From: Ferrovum sp.
GTDB lineage: Bacteria; Pseudomonadota; Gammaproteobacteria; Burkholderiales; Ferrovaceae
Length of the DNA: 64,000 nt
Assembly (NCBI GenBank): GCA_019456405.1
Contig: WJXM01000054.1
Span: 1-64,000 of the forward strand
Direction: 5' to 3'
Of this stretch, positions 37,034 to 47,682 are shown in pieces. A program made the translations under genes and the position numbers. The notes under the pieces were generated by a model. The model made no database searches, had not been told where the DNA came from, and saw only the letters and a list, made by a program, of their open reading frames with translations. How positions within the stretch are numbered: position 1 is the stretch's first letter; each line of letters starts with the position of its first letter.

Positions 37034-38215
37034 TTAATCCAGATCAGGCATGATGCGCTTCATGAAACCGTCGAAGAGGGGAACGGTGAATCCCGTATCT
37101 CCATGATTGGGGCTCCAGACCATGCCTTTCGCGATGAGTTGGCTGCGCGTGGGGGCTAGTGCCGTAACTTTGCGTCCCAAAAAGGTTGCAATGTCGCCTG
37201 AGCGGTGAGGGCCGGGACCGAGTTCGGCCATCACGCGCAAATAACGCTTTTCCGAGGGTGTGAGGCGGTCGAAGCGTACCCGAAAAAAACCCTCGTCCAA
37301 GGCAGCCATCGCTGATGTTGCGGCTTGTTCGGCATCCTGTTGGGTAATGGGCGATGATCGAGCGATTTCCCAGGTATGCTTGCCCCATTCCTGCAGAAAG
37401 TAGGGGTACCCCTGAGTGTCTTGGATGATTTGCACCAACGCGGCTTCACTGATGGTGACACCCTCGCTGGCTGCGGGCTTGACTAAGGCCAGTCGCGATG
37501 ATTCTGGGTCGAGAGGGCCAATCTGAGGAAAATCGAACAGGCGCTCGGCATAGGATTTTGCTTTGCCCATCTGCCCTCGTAACTGCGGCAGGCCCGCGCC
37601 CACCAACACGATCGGAAGACTGCGTTGGGCGCAACGATGAAGGGCCGTGATGAGCGCGGCCAATTCTTCTTCACGGACATATTGAAGTTCATCGATGAAC
37701 AGGGCCAAGGCTGTATTCGCACTTTGGGCGGCCAGGCCGACGGCTTCCAGAAGTACGGTGAGATCATTTTCGAGGTCACCGTTGTCCGCCAATCCGGGTT
37801 CGGGCTCCAGGTCAATGCCAACTTCGATATCCTGATAGCGCACCTTGAGGGCTTTGACGAAACCGGACAAACCGCGCAGGGCGCGTTGGGCCAACGCTTT
37901 GGCCTGTTCCTGATGAGACAGGCGCAATAACGCCAGACGCAACTGGGGTGCCAGAAGAGCAGGCAAAGAGCGACCCTCCGGGGCCTCGGTACGGACTGTG
38001 TGGAAACCAACGGTTTCCGCATCATCGCGCATTCGATCCAACAGGACGGTTTTCCCCACTCCCCGCAAACCCACCATCAACACACTTTTACTGGATCGGC
38101 CCAAGCGGATTCTGGCCAGAGCGATGTGTACAGTGGACAGTAAAGAGTCTCGCCCTGCCAATTCCGGGGGAGGGGTACCGGCACCCGGCGCATAGGGGTT
38201 GCGAATGGGATCCAT
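37034..38215 (-). CDS. Orphan P-loop (Orc1/STAND-like) ATPase
   Basis: A 393-residue soluble ATPase. Walker A is VGLRGVGKTVLLD at about residues 48-60, Walker B is LALFIDELQYV, and sensor 1 is IVLVGAG. The C-terminal 120 residues look like a winged helix (RFDRLTPSEKRYLRVMAELG through KVTALAPTRSQLIAKGM). The N-terminus MDPIRNPYAPGAGTPPPELAGRD is the entry typical of AAA-type ATP-binding proteins with an Orc1/Cdc6-like core. Its function is unknown. It is convergent with argB (16 bp apart) and has no partner gene in the same direction. Confidence 0.75.
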   Translation of the reverse strand: MDPIRNPYAPGAGTPPPELAGRDSLLSTVHIALARIRLGRSSKSVLMVGLRGVGKTVLLDRMRDDAETVGFHTVRTEAPEGRSLPALLAPQLRLALLRLSHQEQAKALAQRALRGLSGFVKALKVRYQDIEVGIDLEPEPGLADNGDLENDLTVLLEAVGLAAQSANTALALFIDELQYVREEELAALITALHRCAQRSLPIVLVGAGLPQLRGQMGKAKSYAERLFDFPQIGPLDPESSRLALVKPAASEGVTISEAALVQIIQDTQGYPYFLQEWGKHTWEIARSSPITQQDAEQAATSAMAALDEGFFRVRFDRLTPSEKRYLRVMAELGPGPHRSGDIATFLGRKVTALAPTRSQLIAKGMVWSPNHGDTGFTVPLFDGFMKRIMPDLD

Positions 38216-38393
38216 GGGTAAATTATAGAAGGTTTATCTAAAGTTATCAAAAAAACCTAAACTCGCTATAAATAAATTTTTCCGGTCTGGCGAGTGGCAA
38301 ATGGTGGGGGTAAATTGACGTAAACTTTTGGCGTTTTCAAGGACCCTATGGAGAAAAAGCGGTATCATGACCGTCAGTCTTGGAGGGGAATCC

Positions 38394-39146
38394 ATGGATG
38401 ATCGGGATAAGGGAACGGTTCGAACGGGATCAGGATGGAATACCATGTTTGCAGGTTTTATGGATAAAGTGAAATTACCCCGTGGTCTATGTGCGGGAGC
38501 GGAGTTTGAAGGACGTCATCACAGTCCCCTGGATCGGATCCTGGGGGAATTTGACCGTGCCTTGAGAACCCTGGCCGCTCCTGCCCTGGGCACGCGCCCG
38601 AATCCGGCGCGCGGGTTGCCGGAAGCCGATCTCGAGACGCAGGTGCGCCTGCATACGGCTCGCCTCATGCGTATCAATCATACCGGGGAAATTTGCGCCC
38701 AGGCACTCTATCAGGGGCAAGCTCTGACGGCCCGCATTTCTGCCAACCGGGATGCCCTGCGCGGGGCTTCGGCCGAAGAGGTGGATCATCTGGCGTGGTG
38801 TGAAGCGCGGATTGGTGAATTGGGAGGACGGACCAGTTTTCTCAATCTGTTCTGGTACGCGGGGTCATTGGCTTTGGGGGTGGCGGCAGGGTTGGCCGGA
38901 GATCGTTGGAGTCTGGCTTTTCTCAAGGAAACGGAACGGCAGGTGGAAGGACATCTGGCGGGACATCTGGCTCAGATCCCTGCGGCCGATCAGCGCACCC
39001 GAGCCATTGTGGAACAAATGAAAAAGGACGAGGCCGGGCATGCCGAGTTGGCCCAACGCCTGGGGGCTGCAGAATTTTCGCCGTCCCTCAAATGGGCCAT
39101 GCGCCTGTCGTCCAAACTCATGACCCGGTCGGTTTATTGGGTTTGA
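38394..39146 (+). CDS. coq7: 2-nonaprenyl-3-methyl-6-methoxy-1,4-benzoquinol hydroxylase
   Basis: Di-iron hydroxylase for the last ring hydroxylation in ubiquinone synthesis, peripheral at the inner membrane. The carboxylate-bridge motifs are visible: RINHTGEICAQALYQGQ, EEVDHLAWCEARIGEL, ETERQVEGHLAGHL and KKDEAGHAELAQ. Start at 38394 follows GGAGGGG and gives 250 residues, about 40 more than most relatives, which start near DRILGEFDRALR. The extension (about residues 1-45) is unlike the rest and may be partly untranslated. It overlaps the convergent MATE gene by 13 bp. Confidence 0.92.
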   Translation: MDDRDKGTVRTGSGWNTMFAGFMDKVKLPRGLCAGAEFEGRHHSPLDRILGEFDRALRTLAAPALGTRPNPARGLPEADLETQVRLHTARLMRINHTGEICAQALYQGQALTARISANRDALRGASAEEVDHLAWCEARIGELGGRTSFLNLFWYAGSLALGVAAGLAGDRWSLAFLKETERQVEGHLAGHLAQIPAADQRTRAIVEQMKKDEAGHAELAQRLGAAEFSPSLKWAMRLSSKLMTRSVYWV

Positions 39147-40558
39147 GCCAGCAGGGAAATGCGTTTCCAGGCGCCCGAACGCCAGCGCACCCAGAGGGCC
39201 AATCCCAGACAGAAGGCATAGACAAAGGCGGCCATCCATCCTCCCGTGGCGCCCCATCCCCATTGGGGCAGGAAATTGACCCAGCCCTGTCCGGGGGAGA
39301 AAGTCAGGGCGTGACAAAGGGGCAGGAATATCCCCCAGGAACAGGCCAGCAGGAGCAAGGTGGGGACTTTGACATCGCCCGCGCCCCGCAGGCAGAAGGC
39401 GCTGGACAGGTTGAGCGCATCAAACACCTGATATCCTGCGGCAATCCACAATAGGGAAACGCAGAGCGCCATGACCTGCGTTCCCTGAGGGTCGCCTGGC
39501 GTGAGAAAGGGGGGAACGACCCAGGCTGCCGACAGAGCCAGCAGAATGCCAACCACTCCCATGTAGAGTACGGCCATGCGAATGATGATGCGGGCGCAAG
39601 CCTCGGCCCAGAATTTGTCTCCCGCCCCGATGGATTGCCCCACGAGGGTGGTGCCTGCCAAGGCAATGCCGATGGCAGGAAGATAGGAAACCGAGGTCAG
39701 CATCATGACGATCTGGGTGGCGGCTCCATCCACAGCGCTCAATTTGACCTGCATGAGTTGGAAAAGTCCCAGACCCACCACATCCATGGCGGGGAACAAA
39801 CCGGTGGGAAAGCCAATAGCGAAGACCTGTCGAATCGAGGGCCAATGGGGTCGCCAGGTTCGACCGGTATGGAAGCGGGCGCGGAAAGTGGGGCGCAGGA
39901 AAACAGCCATTGCAATGACGACGCCGATGGCTTGGGCGCCGGTGCTTCCCCAAGCAGCACCGGCCATGCCGAGGTGCAGGTGAAATATGAACCACTCGTT
40001 GAGCAGGGCATTGCTGAGGGCGACCAGTGCCATGATCCAGAGGGCATGACGGGGTTGGCTGATGCCATTGAAAAAGGAATTCAGAGCAAAGAGCAGGGTG
40101 GATAGGGGGCCACCCAACAGGCGCGGGAACCAGAAAGATGCGGCAAGGTCGTGGACTGCTGGGGGGAGGTCAAAGACGGCCAGCAGTGCTGGTCCCGCAT
40201 ATCCGATCAACAAAAACAGGGGAGTGGTGGCCAAGGCCGCCCATAACCCACTCCAGGTCGTGCGTCCGACGGCAGGGGCGTTTTCTGCACCAAAATGCTG
40301 CGCCACGATGGCCTGGACCCCGATACCGACGCCCCCCAGCAACAGAAAAAACATGAAAATCAGGTAATAACAGGCCGCCATGGCGGCCATGGCGGCAGTG
40401 GAAAGGTGCCCGATGAACCAGGTGTCGGTCAGGTTCAGGACGACCTGCAAACTACTGTTCAGGAATAGGGGCAAAGCCAGCGCCAACACGGCGCGCAGGT
40501 CCACATGGCGATGTCCCTGCGAGTCCAGGCGCAGGGCGGGAAGGACATGTCCGGACAT
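39134..40558 (-). CDS. MATE-family multidrug efflux protein
   Basis: A 474-residue cation-coupled antiporter with about 12 hydrophobic helices in two lobes. The MATE landmarks NLTDTWFIGHLSTAAMAAMA, GVGIGVQAIVAQHFGAEN and, in lobe 2, ALAGTTLVGQSIGAGDKFWA are visible. The substrate is not predictable. Its ATG shares one base with the tyrS stop (TAATG), so it is coupled to tyrS. Confidence 0.92.
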   Translation of the reverse strand: MSGHVLPALRLDSQGHRHVDLRAVLALALPLFLNSSLQVVLNLTDTWFIGHLSTAAMAAMAACYYLIFMFFLLLGGVGIGVQAIVAQHFGAENAPAVGRTTWSGLWAALATTPLFLLIGYAGPALLAVFDLPPAVHDLAASFWFPRLLGGPLSTLLFALNSFFNGISQPRHALWIMALVALSNALLNEWFIFHLHLGMAGAAWGSTGAQAIGVVIAMAVFLRPTFRARFHTGRTWRPHWPSIRQVFAIGFPTGLFPAMDVVGLGLFQLMQVKLSAVDGAATQIVMMLTSVSYLPAIGIALAGTTLVGQSIGAGDKFWAEACARIIIRMAVLYMGVVGILLALSAAWVVPPFLTPGDPQGTQVMALCVSLLWIAAGYQVFDALNLSSAFCLRGAGDVKVPTLLLLACSWGIFLPLCHALTFSPGQGWVNFLPQWGWGATGGWMAAFVYAFCLGLALWVRWRSGAWKRISLLAQTQ

Positions 40559-41769
40559 TACTTGCAGCGCACGCGGGCAAATTTCCGTTTTCCTGCCTGC
40601 AAAGTCATTTCAGTGCCGGGAAAAAAACGCAGAGACTGATCCGTAGCCTTTTCTCCATCGATGCGAATACCTCCATTATCGATCAGACGGCGGGCCTCGG
40701 AGGTGGTGTTGGTCAGTCCGGCACGGTGCAGCAGTTGGGAGAGCAGCAATCCTTCGATGCCCACCGAAATTTCGGTGAGGGGCAGATCATCGGGCAGGAT
40801 ATGGTCCCGAAACCGGGATTCAAAGTCTTCCAGGGCTCGCTTGGCCGCGTCATGGCCATGGAAGCGCGTGACGATTTCCTGGGCCAGGCGAACCTTGATG
40901 GTGCGCGGATTGAGCCCTTCTTCAACGGCGCGCTTCCAGTGGGTCAGGGTGGTCAGGGATTCGAAGGAGAGCAGTTCCAGATAGCGCCACATGAGCGGGT
41001 CGGAAATGGACATCAATTTTCCGAATTGGGTGGCGGGAGGGTCTTCGATGGCAATGAAGTTGCCCTGGGATTTGGACATCTTGTTTATCCCGTCGGTTCC
41101 TTCGAGCAGGGGCAGGGTAAGAATGCACTGAGGGCGTTGTCCATAGTGCTTCTGCAATTCCCGGCCCATCAGCAGGTTGAATTTCTGATCGGTACCGCCG
41201 AGTTCCAGATCGGCCTCCAGTGCCACTGAATCATATCCCTGAACCAGAGGATAAAGAAATTCGTGGAGAGCAATGGGTTGCTCCATGCGATATCGTTTGG
41301 AAAAATCATCCCGTTCCAGCATGCGTGCCACGGTATGGGTGGCGGCCAGGCGGATCAGGCCAGCGGCGCCCAGTTCGTTCATCCAGGTGCTGTTGTAGGC
41401 CAGGGTCGTCCGATGGGGATCGAGAATGCGAAATACCTGGCTCTGATACGTGGCGGCATTGAGTGCAACCTGCTCCGGGGTCAAGGGAGGGCGGGTGGCA
41501 TTACGTCCGGTAGGGTCGCCGATCAGTGCCGTAAAATCGCCGATCAGGAAGAATATTTCGTGACCCAGGTCCTGCAGCGTCTTAAGCTTATTCAGCAGGA
41601 CGGTGTGACCGAGGTGGAGGTCCGGTGCCGTGGGGTCGAACCCTGCCTTGACTCGCAGGGGCTTCCCTTCCCGAAGCCTTAGCAGGAAATCTTCCTCGGG
41701 GAGTATTTCGTCGGTACCCCGGCGAATCTCCTCCCAATAATCGGTAGATGATAACTTTTTGTCATTCAT
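40558..41769 (-). CDS. tyrS: Tyrosyl-tRNA synthetase
   Basis: Class I synthetase charging tRNA-Tyr. The 403 residues carry the HIGH-equivalent HLGH in [18 protein letters not shown], the Tyr-binding region, KMSKS in [12 protein letters not shown], and a C-terminal S4 domain ([20 protein letters not shown]). It is the TyrRS group 2 type, with the DPTAPDLH motif. Start ATG at 41769, divergent from the M23 gene across 42 bp, an arrangement frequent in Betaproteobacteria. Confidence 0.97.
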   Translation of the reverse strand: MNDKKLSSTDYWEEIRRGTDEILPEEDFLLRLREGKPLRVKAGFDPTAPDLHLGHTVLLNKLKTLQDLGHEIFFLIGDFTALIGDPTGRNATRPPLTPEQVALNAATYQSQVFRILDPHRTTLAYNSTWMNELGAAGLIRLAATHTVARMLERDDFSKRYRMEQPIALHEFLYPLVQGYDSVALEADLELGGTDQKFNLLMGRELQKHYGQRPQCILTLPLLEGTDGINKMSKSQGNFIAIEDPPATQFGKLMSISDPLMWRYLELLSFESLTTLTHWKRAVEEGLNPRTIKVRLAQEIVTRFHGHDAAKRALEDFESRFRDHILPDDLPLTEISVGIEGLLLSQLLHRAGLTNTTSEARRLIDNGGIRIDGEKATDQSLRFFPGTEMTLQAGKRKFARVRCK

Positions 41770-41811
41770 GGGGAATTGTGCCTGCGGCAGGTTTCTGTTA
41801 AACTGGCGCGC

Positions 41812-43155
41812 ATGAACTCACTCAAGCAACGTGCGCAAGCGCTCAAACGCTGGATTCTAACCCAAAACTCCACCATCGATACGACGGATGCTCGCCGTAG
41901 CGGACAGGTGGCGACTCTCCTCATGATGGTGTTCGGGGTGGCGATGGCCTTTGGAATGACCCCTGGGGTTTCCGTGCAGACGGTTCCCCTGGCCCCGGTC
42001 ATCGAAGACATGACGGCGAATCTGGGGACGGCAACCCCCACACCGGGCACTTTCATTCAGCAGGATCAGATTCGTTCGGGCGATACTCTGGCTGCTCTGT
42101 TGTTCCGCATGGGCGTGAGCGACCAGGCTGCCCTCGATTTCATTGCGTCGGATCCCAAGGCGCGCGTCATCTATCAGCACATGGCGCCCGGCAAACCCAT
42201 TCGCGTGGAACATGCAGCCAACGGCGATCTGGTTTCCCTGCGTTTCCCCTACGGCGACAAAGGGACATTGGTGGTTTCACGGACCCTTTCGGGATTTTCC
42301 TCCAGTTTGGTGGGAGAGGGAGACTTGCGACGCATCATTCAGGCCAACGGGACCATTCACAGTTCCCTTTTTGCCGCAGCGGATAGCGCGGGCATTCCAG
42401 ACAGCGTAACCCACCAATTGACCCGCTTGTTTTCCACGGATATCGATTTTCACAACGACCTGCGTTCCGGGGATACCTTTTCCGTGGTCTATGAAGCCAC
42501 CCAGAATGACTTCGACCAGTTGGTGCCGGGCAAGATCCTGGCGGCCGAGTTCGTCAACAAGGGGGTGACGATCCGCCGCGTCTATTATGAAAATGCGGAG
42601 GGAGGCGACTACTACACGCCGGACGGTCATGGTTCCAAGGCCTCTTTTCTGCGCTCTCCTATCGAATTCTCGCGCATCACCTCGGGCTTTTCTGCGGCGC
42701 GCTTTCATCCTATCCTGAAAACCTGGCGAGCCCATAAAGGCATCGATCTGGCAGCCCCCAAGGGAACGCCCATCGTGGCTGTGGCCAATGCCACAGTGAC
42801 CTATGCGGGATGGCGCAATGGCTATGGAAACATGATCGAGTTGCATCATGCCAATGGGATCGATACGGTTTACGGGCACCTTTCGGCTTTTGCGGGTGGG
42901 TTGCATTCTGGAGAAAAAATTCATCAGGGTGACTTGATTGGTTATGTGGGGATGACGGGCTGGGCGACTGGTCCTCACCTGCACTATGAATTCAAGATCA
43001 ATGGGGTCCAGCATGATCCGCTGGGTCCTGAGGTGCCGCGCTTTGCCAGCACTAACCTGACCGGCCATGCCCGTACCCAGTTTCTTTCGGCCACGGCGCC
43101 CTATCTCAAGCAACTCGATGCCGTACGCGGCAGTGCCTTCGCCAGTTTCGAATAA
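41812..43155 (+). CDS. M23 (MepM-like) murein endopeptidase
   Basis: A 447-residue cell-wall hydrolase probably cutting peptide cross-links for sacculus growth. There is an N-terminal membrane anchor at about residues 40-58. The middle has an OapA/LysM-like region ([20 protein letters not shown]). The C-terminal LytM domain has the zinc motifs [15 protein letters not shown] (HxxxD) and [12 protein letters not shown] (HxH). It lies divergent from tyrS and overlaps anmK by 38 bp. Confidence 0.93.
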   Translation: MNSLKQRAQALKRWILTQNSTIDTTDARRSGQVATLLMMVFGVAMAFGMTPGVSVQTVPLAPVIEDMTANLGTATPTPGTFIQQDQIRSGDTLAALLFRMGVSDQAALDFIASDPKARVIYQHMAPGKPIRVEHAANGDLVSLRFPYGDKGTLVVSRTLSGFSSSLVGEGDLRRIIQANGTIHSSLFAAADSAGIPDSVTHQLTRLFSTDIDFHNDLRSGDTFSVVYEATQNDFDQLVPGKILAAEFVNKGVTIRRVYYENAEGGDYYTPDGHGSKASFLRSPIEFSRITSGFSAARFHPILKTWRAHKGIDLAAPKGTPIVAVANATVTYAGWRNGYGNMIELHHANGIDTVYGHLSAFAGGLHSGEKIHQGDLIGYVGMTGWATGPHLHYEFKINGVQHDPLGPEVPRFASTNLTGHARTQFLSATAPYLKQLDAVRGSAFASFE

Positions 43156-44266
43156 TTCCGGGTCCTCCCTCTATGTGGGGTTGATGTCAGGGACCAGTCT
43201 CGATGGTATCGATGGGGTTCTGGTGGATTTTTCCATGCCAGTTCGCCCCAGAGTTTTGGCCCAGGCACAGTGTCCTTTTTCCGTTGATCTGCGCAGGGAC
43301 CTGCTGGATTTGACCCATCCGGGGATCAATGAATTGGAGCGTGCTGCTCGCCTGTCCCGGACACTTTCCTCGCTTTATGCCGAAGTGGTTCATGAGTTGG
43401 TTCAACGGGCAGGACCGGGAGATTTTCCCGTCGTTGCAGTGGGGTGCCACGGACAGACGGTACGTCATCGTCCAGAACAGGGATTCAGTCTCCAGTTGGT
43501 GAATGGGGCTTTGTTGGCCGAATTGACCGGTATGGCGGTCATCACCGATTTTCGTTCGGGAGATATCGCGGCCGGTGGGCAGGGCGCGCCACTGGTTCCC
43601 GCCTTTCACGCCGCATTGTTCCGGCATCCCTCGATTCCTCGTCTGATTCTCAATCTGGGCGGTATCGCCAATCTGACGTTGCTCTTTCCGGGGCTGGCTA
43701 CCCAAGGGTATGATACTGGCCCAGCCAACCTGTTGATGGATGGCTGGATTGACCGGTGCCTGGGGCATCCCTTCGACCCTGAAGGCCGTTGGGCAGCGCA
43801 AGGCCGCTGTCATCCGGCACTGCTGGATTCCTTGTTGAACCATCCTTTTTTTCAGCGCAGTGCGCCCAAGAGCACCGGGCGCGAAGATTTCTCACTGGAG
43901 TGGCTGGAGGGGCGAGGGGAATGGGTGTCTTCACTGCCGCCCGAGGATGTTCAGGCGACTTTGCTGGAATTGACGGCGCGCTCAGTGGCTGCCGCGGTGC
44001 AGGCGGAGTGCCGGGGGCACAAGGAGGCGGAACTGTATGCCTGTGGAGGCGGAGCTCTGAATACCCAATTGGTGAAACGCTTGCAGATCTTGATTCCCGA
44101 GGTTCGGGTGCGACGCACAGACGAATTGGGGGTGCCGGCGCAACAGGTGGAAGCCTTGGCTTTTGCCTGGTTGGCATGGGCGCGCGTGCAGGGGAAAGCC
44201 GGGAATCTGCCCGAGGTGACGGGCGCGCGTCATGGCGTCGTGCTGGGCGCGCTTTATTCGCCTTGA
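43118..44266 (+). CDS. anmK: Anhydro-N-acetylmuramic acid kinase
   Basis: Peptidoglycan recycling: phosphorylates and opens 1,6-anhydroMurNAc to MurNAc-6-P. The ATP-binding GLMSGTSLDGIDGVLVDF at the start, GCHGQTVRHRP, ITDFRSGDIAAGGQGAPLVP and GGGALNTQLVKRL are diagnostic. I use the ATG at 43118, inside the end of the M23 gene; the family would also allow a start nearer SSLYVGLMSG (about 43166), so the first 15 residues are uncertain. About 382 residues. It overlaps the convergent xerC by 13 bp. Confidence 0.93.
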   Translation: MPYAAVPSPVSNNSGSSLYVGLMSGTSLDGIDGVLVDFSMPVRPRVLAQAQCPFSVDLRRDLLDLTHPGINELERAARLSRTLSSLYAEVVHELVQRAGPGDFPVVAVGCHGQTVRHRPEQGFSLQLVNGALLAELTGMAVITDFRSGDIAAGGQGAPLVPAFHAALFRHPSIPRLILNLGGIANLTLLFPGLATQGYDTGPANLLMDGWIDRCLGHPFDPEGRWAAQGRCHPALLDSLLNHPFFQRSAPKSTGREDFSLEWLEGRGEWVSSLPPEDVQATLLELTARSVAAAVQAECRGHKEAELYACGGGALNTQLVKRLQILIPEVRVRRTDELGVPAQQVEALAFAWLAWARVQGKAGNLPEVTGARHGVVLGALYSP

Positions 44267-45162
44267 GGCGTGGGGCGCCGACGCCGGGCACGTGGATGCG
44301 CCTGGTCATAGACTTGAGCCAGATGCTGGAAGTCGAGGTGGGTATACACCTGGGTCGATGTGATATGGGCATGTCCCAACAATTCCTGTACGGCGCGCAG
44401 ATCGCCGCTGGACTGGAGCAGGTGGGAAGCAAAAGAATGACGCAGGACATGGGGATGGACTCGGTCATCCAGACCCAATTGGCGTGTGCGCAACGTCACG
44501 CGCGCCTCGATGGCGCGCATGCTCAGGGCCGAACCGCGGATACTGACGAACAAAGGCGTTTCTGGTTTCAGAGGGTGCAGAGGGTGATGGGTCAGCCAGA
44601 GTGTCAGGGCTTCCCGGGCCTTTTGGCCCACGGGAATGATGCGGAATTTATGTCCTTTTCCCAGCACCCGTACCAAACCTTCACTCGAGTTCAGGTCCTG
44701 TATGCGCAGATGAGCCAATTCTGCCAGACGCAAGCCGGAGGAATAGAACAATTCCAGCATGGCTCGGTCCCGTTCGTCCAGCATGCGATTGCCTGGTATG
44801 TTCATCAACTGGCAGGCTTGGTCCGGGGAGAGGGCGTGGGGCAGGGAACGGGGGGATTTTGGCGGAGGGATCCCGTGACAGGGATTGAGGGTGGCGTGAT
44901 GAAATTTCACCAGATAATCAAAAAAACCGCGCCAGGCCGACAGGCTACGAGCCAGGCTGCGTCCGGAGAGCCCTTGACCATGGAGTTTTCCCAGGAGGCG
45001 ACGGATCTGCTGGGCGGTGATCTGGGTAAGATCGGCATGGGCAACGATCAATAAGTTCAGGTCGCGCTGGTAACTGGAAATCGTCCGCGGGGACAAGCCT
45101 CGTTCGAAGCGCAGTTGATCGAGATAGGCGCGGATCAGAGAGGGAGAATCAGGACTGTTCAT
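44254..45162 (-). CDS. xerC: Site-specific tyrosine recombinase XerC
   Basis: Resolves chromosome dimers at dif with XerD. The 302 residues have the full catalytic set: Arg145 (SSGLRLAEL), Lys169 (VLGKGHKFR), His238 and Arg241 (HPHVLRHSFASHLLQ), His264 (LGHAHITST) and nucleophile Tyr273 (QVYTHLDF). The SAM-like N-terminal core-binding domain covers about residues 5-90. The core neighbours dapF and DUF484 argue that this is the chromosomal XerC, not a mobile integrase. The start overlaps the DUF484 stop by 14 bp. Confidence 0.95.
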   Translation of the reverse strand: MNSPDSPSLIRAYLDQLRFERGLSPRTISSYQRDLNLLIVAHADLTQITAQQIRRLLGKLHGQGLSGRSLARSLSAWRGFFDYLVKFHHATLNPCHGIPPPKSPRSLPHALSPDQACQLMNIPGNRMLDERDRAMLELFYSSGLRLAELAHLRIQDLNSSEGLVRVLGKGHKFRIIPVGQKAREALTLWLTHHPLHPLKPETPLFVSIRGSALSMRAIEARVTLRTRQLGLDDRVHPHVLRHSFASHLLQSSGDLRAVQELLGHAHITSTQVYTHLDFQHLAQVYDQAHPRARRRRPTPQGE

Positions 45163-45805
45163 GGGCGCGCAGGGCCGTACTGATCAGGTCGGTGATGCGC
45201 TGCAGGTAGAAGATGCCCATGTCTGGGTAAAAACGGTTTTCATCGGGCGAGGCCAGCAGCAAGGCGCCAAAAGTTTCACTGTCACGCAGGGGTAACAAAG
45301 CGAAGGATTTCAGGCTGGGGGCCAACTCGCCAAACCACTGGTCGCATTGCACGGGCGTGTGGTGCCCACAGCGGGGGGTTTCTACATGGGCGATGGCTTC
45401 CTTCTGGATCTGGGCCACAGGTTGGAAGGCGGGATCTTCCAAAACGTCGCCCTGAATCCCCCAGAGGCGCAGGGTGACGTGGGGGACTCCGAAATGATGC
45501 AGCATTTGATGCTGGATGGTATCGAGAACGCCTTTCAACGTGCGCTGAACCAGCAATCGCACGGCCAGTTGGTGAACCTTGCCACTGATATTGTCATTGG
45601 TTTCTGCATAGCCGATCAATTCAGACAGGCGCTGTTCCAGAGTGCGGTTCTTGTTGCGCAAGGTCAGCAGTTGGCGTTCGCTCAAGGAAACGGTATGGTT
45701 TCCGTGCGGATGCGGAATCTGAATTTCATTCAATACCGCTCCGTGCAACACAAAAAACTCAGGGTTGTCCTTGAGCCAGGAGGCAACAATTTCAGCGTCC
45801 AGCAT
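45149..45805 (-). CDS. DUF484 protein (GAF-like)
   Basis: A 218-residue cytosolic protein. The start [19 protein letters not shown] is the DUF484 signature, then a coiled-coil ([20 protein letters not shown]) and a GAF-like domain with [20 protein letters not shown]. No enzymatic function is known. It is coupled on both sides: 14 bp overlap with dapF and with xerC. The dapF-DUF484-xerC order is widespread in Beta- and Gammaproteobacteria. Confidence 0.93.
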   Translation of the reverse strand: MLDAEIVASWLKDNPEFFVLHGAVLNEIQIPHPHGNHTVSLSERQLLTLRNKNRTLEQRLSELIGYAETNDNISGKVHQLAVRLLVQRTLKGVLDTIQHQMLHHFGVPHVTLRLWGIQGDVLEDPAFQPVAQIQKEAIAHVETPRCGHHTPVQCDQWFGELAPSLKSFALLPLRDSETFGALLLASPDENRFYPDMGIFYLQRITDLISTALRAHEQS

Positions 45806-46658
45806 GGGTAAGTTCCTCGATGTTCGGGATGTGGACGATCCCGGTGTAGACAGTGACAGCAGGGCCGGTCATCCACACAGGATGACCGGCGCCCTGCCAT
45901 TCGATGAGCAGTTCTCCGCCGCGGGTCATGACGTGTACGAGAGGATCCAGTCGCTCCAGACGTTGACCGGCTACGACGGCAGCGCAGGCCCCCGTACCGC
46001 AGGCCAGGGTCTCCCCTGAGCCGCGTTCATAAACCCGCAGATGGATATGGGTGCGGTCCACGATCTCCATGAATCCGGCATTGACCCGTTCCGGAAACGA
46101 GGAATGACGTTCAATCAGAGGGCCTTCCGTGTCGACGGGTGCGTGGGTGATGTGTTCGACCACCTGCACGGCATGGGGATTGCCCATGGAGAGTACGGAA
46201 AAGGTGCGGGTCACCTTTCCGAGGGATAAATCATAGGTGGGTTGGAGGGCGGGGGTCAGAAAGGGAATTCGGACAGGATCAAAGAGGGGTTCGCCCATGT
46301 TGACCCGGACGTTGCCCTCCGGCAGCAACTCTGGTTCAAGCACGCCTGCCAGGGTTTCGACGCGCAAGCGGGCGCGCTGCGTCAGGTTTTGATCACGAAC
46401 ATAACGGGCGAAACAACGGACCCCATTGCCGCAGTTGGCGACTTCTCCTCCGTCGCGATTGAAAATTCGGTAACGGAAGTCATTCGCAGCGTCTTGTGCC
46501 GGCTCTACCCACAGGATCTGATCACAGCCTACGCCAAAATGGCGATCAGCCAACCAACGCAGTTGAATCGGGGCCAGGGCGAGGGGGGTCCGTACTCCAT
46601 CGAGTACGACAAAATCATTGCCCAAACCCTGCATTTTGGTGAAAGGAAGTGTCCCCAT
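45792..46658 (-). CDS. dapF: Diaminopimelate epimerase
   Basis: Interconverts LL- and meso-diaminopimelate for lysine and peptidoglycan. The two catalytic cysteines are in [16 protein letters not shown] and [17 protein letters not shown]; the start [20 protein letters not shown] is typical. The frame stays open for 45 codons upstream, but nothing before 46658 resembles DapF, so I start there (288 residues, normal). dapB of the same pathway is at 61575. Confidence 0.96.
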   Translation of the reverse strand: MGTLPFTKMQGLGNDFVVLDGVRTPLALAPIQLRWLADRHFGVGCDQILWVEPAQDAANDFRYRIFNRDGGEVANCGNGVRCFARYVRDQNLTQRARLRVETLAGVLEPELLPEGNVRVNMGEPLFDPVRIPFLTPALQPTYDLSLGKVTRTFSVLSMGNPHAVQVVEHITHAPVDTEGPLIERHSSFPERVNAGFMEIVDRTHIHLRVYERGSGETLACGTGACAAVVAGQRLERLDPLVHVMTRGGELLIEWQGAGHPVWMTGPAVTVYTGIVHIPNIEELTHAGR

Positions 46659-46708
46659 GGTCCCCGTACTGGGTGGTGTCGAAGGTGAAATGCTACGCTT
46701 TTTCTGGC

Positions 46709-47608
46709 TCACTGGGTAGATTGGGGCTTCGCAGGGTCGTCGTAAGGAGACGTTTCTCCGGGAGGGCGGGTCTTGAAGCGTTTGTGCGACCATAGATAAT
46801 TGGCGGGTTGTTCGAGGATGCGTTCCTCGATGAAGTGGTTCATGCGGCGGGTATCCGCTTCATCGTCGCCGCTGGGAAAATGTTCCCAGGAGGGGAAGAA
46901 AGTGACTTCAAACCGCCCTCTCTCGAAATCGAGGTGGACGACGCAGGGAACGACGGATGCCTTGGCTAATTTGGTCATCCGGGCCAAAGCGGGGACGGTA
47001 GCCGCCTTGACTTTGAAGAAATCCACGAAAAGTGAATCTTTAGGGCCAAAGTCCTGATCTGGCAGGTAGTAGAGCAACCAACCCGGTTTGAACGCCCGTA
47101 GTACGCTACGCAAACTATCCTGGCGGGCAAAGATCAGTCCTTTTCCCCAGCGCAGTCGACGTTCACGGATCAAGGCGTCAAGGGTGGGATGCTTGATTTT
47201 TGAGTTGATGGTGATGACGTCGAAATCCAGGGTCAGGAAGGGGCCGATGGTGTCTACCCCGAAGAAATGGGGCGTGAGAAGGATGACCGGCCCTTTCGTT
47301 TGGGCGTGACGCACCTGTTCCAGGCCCTGAAAGTGAATCATGGCGCGCAAACGCCGTTCAGAAGCGAACCAGGCTATCCCGAGGGCCAGGGCGCTGGTCA
47401 CGAATCCCTGAAAATGACGAAGGGCCACTTGATGGCGTTGGGCATCACTCCACTGGGGAAAGCACAATGCCAGGTTGATGAGGGTGACGCGACGCCGTTC
47501 GCGGGCGAGGGCAAAGGCCAGGGTACCGAGCAGACGACCAGGGATCCACAGGGCCTCGAGGGGGAGCCAGTGGAGTAACCAAAGAGGGAAAAAAATCAGG
47601 CGCATCAT
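46709..47608 (-). CDS. lpxL: Lipid A lauroyl acyltransferase family protein
   Basis: Adds a secondary acyl chain to Kdo2-lipid IVA at the cytoplasmic face of the inner membrane. The 299-residue protein has an N-terminal membrane segment ([20 protein letters not shown]), the HxxxxD catalytic motif in [12 protein letters not shown], and [19 protein letters not shown] of the acyltransferase core. Betaproteobacteria often have two tandem copies here; only one is seen. It is divergent from metK and 50 bp upstream of dapF. It could be LpxL or LpxM in chain choice. Confidence 0.92.
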   Translation of the reverse strand: MMRLIFFPLWLLHWLPLEALWIPGRLLGTLAFALARERRRVTLINLALCFPQWSDAQRHQVALRHFQGFVTSALALGIAWFASERRLRAMIHFQGLEQVRHAQTKGPVILLTPHFFGVDTIGPFLTLDFDVITINSKIKHPTLDALIRERRLRWGKGLIFARQDSLRSVLRAFKPGWLLYYLPDQDFGPKDSLFVDFFKVKAATVPALARMTKLAKASVVPCVVHLDFERGRFEVTFFPSWEHFPSGDDEADTRRMNHFIEERILEQPANYLWSHKRFKTRPPGETSPYDDPAKPQSTQ

Positions 47609-47682
47609 GGCGCTAAGGGGATTGCTGGTACAATTCCCGGCTGCAGTACTTTTCCAATTTTTGATAAAGGGCAGGGTTTGCC

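Noticed and set aside
44254..45162. Tyrosine recombinase as a sign of a mobile element
   Set aside because: Sequence and the dapF-DUF484-xerC order identify chromosomal XerC; no attachment site or cargo is next to it.
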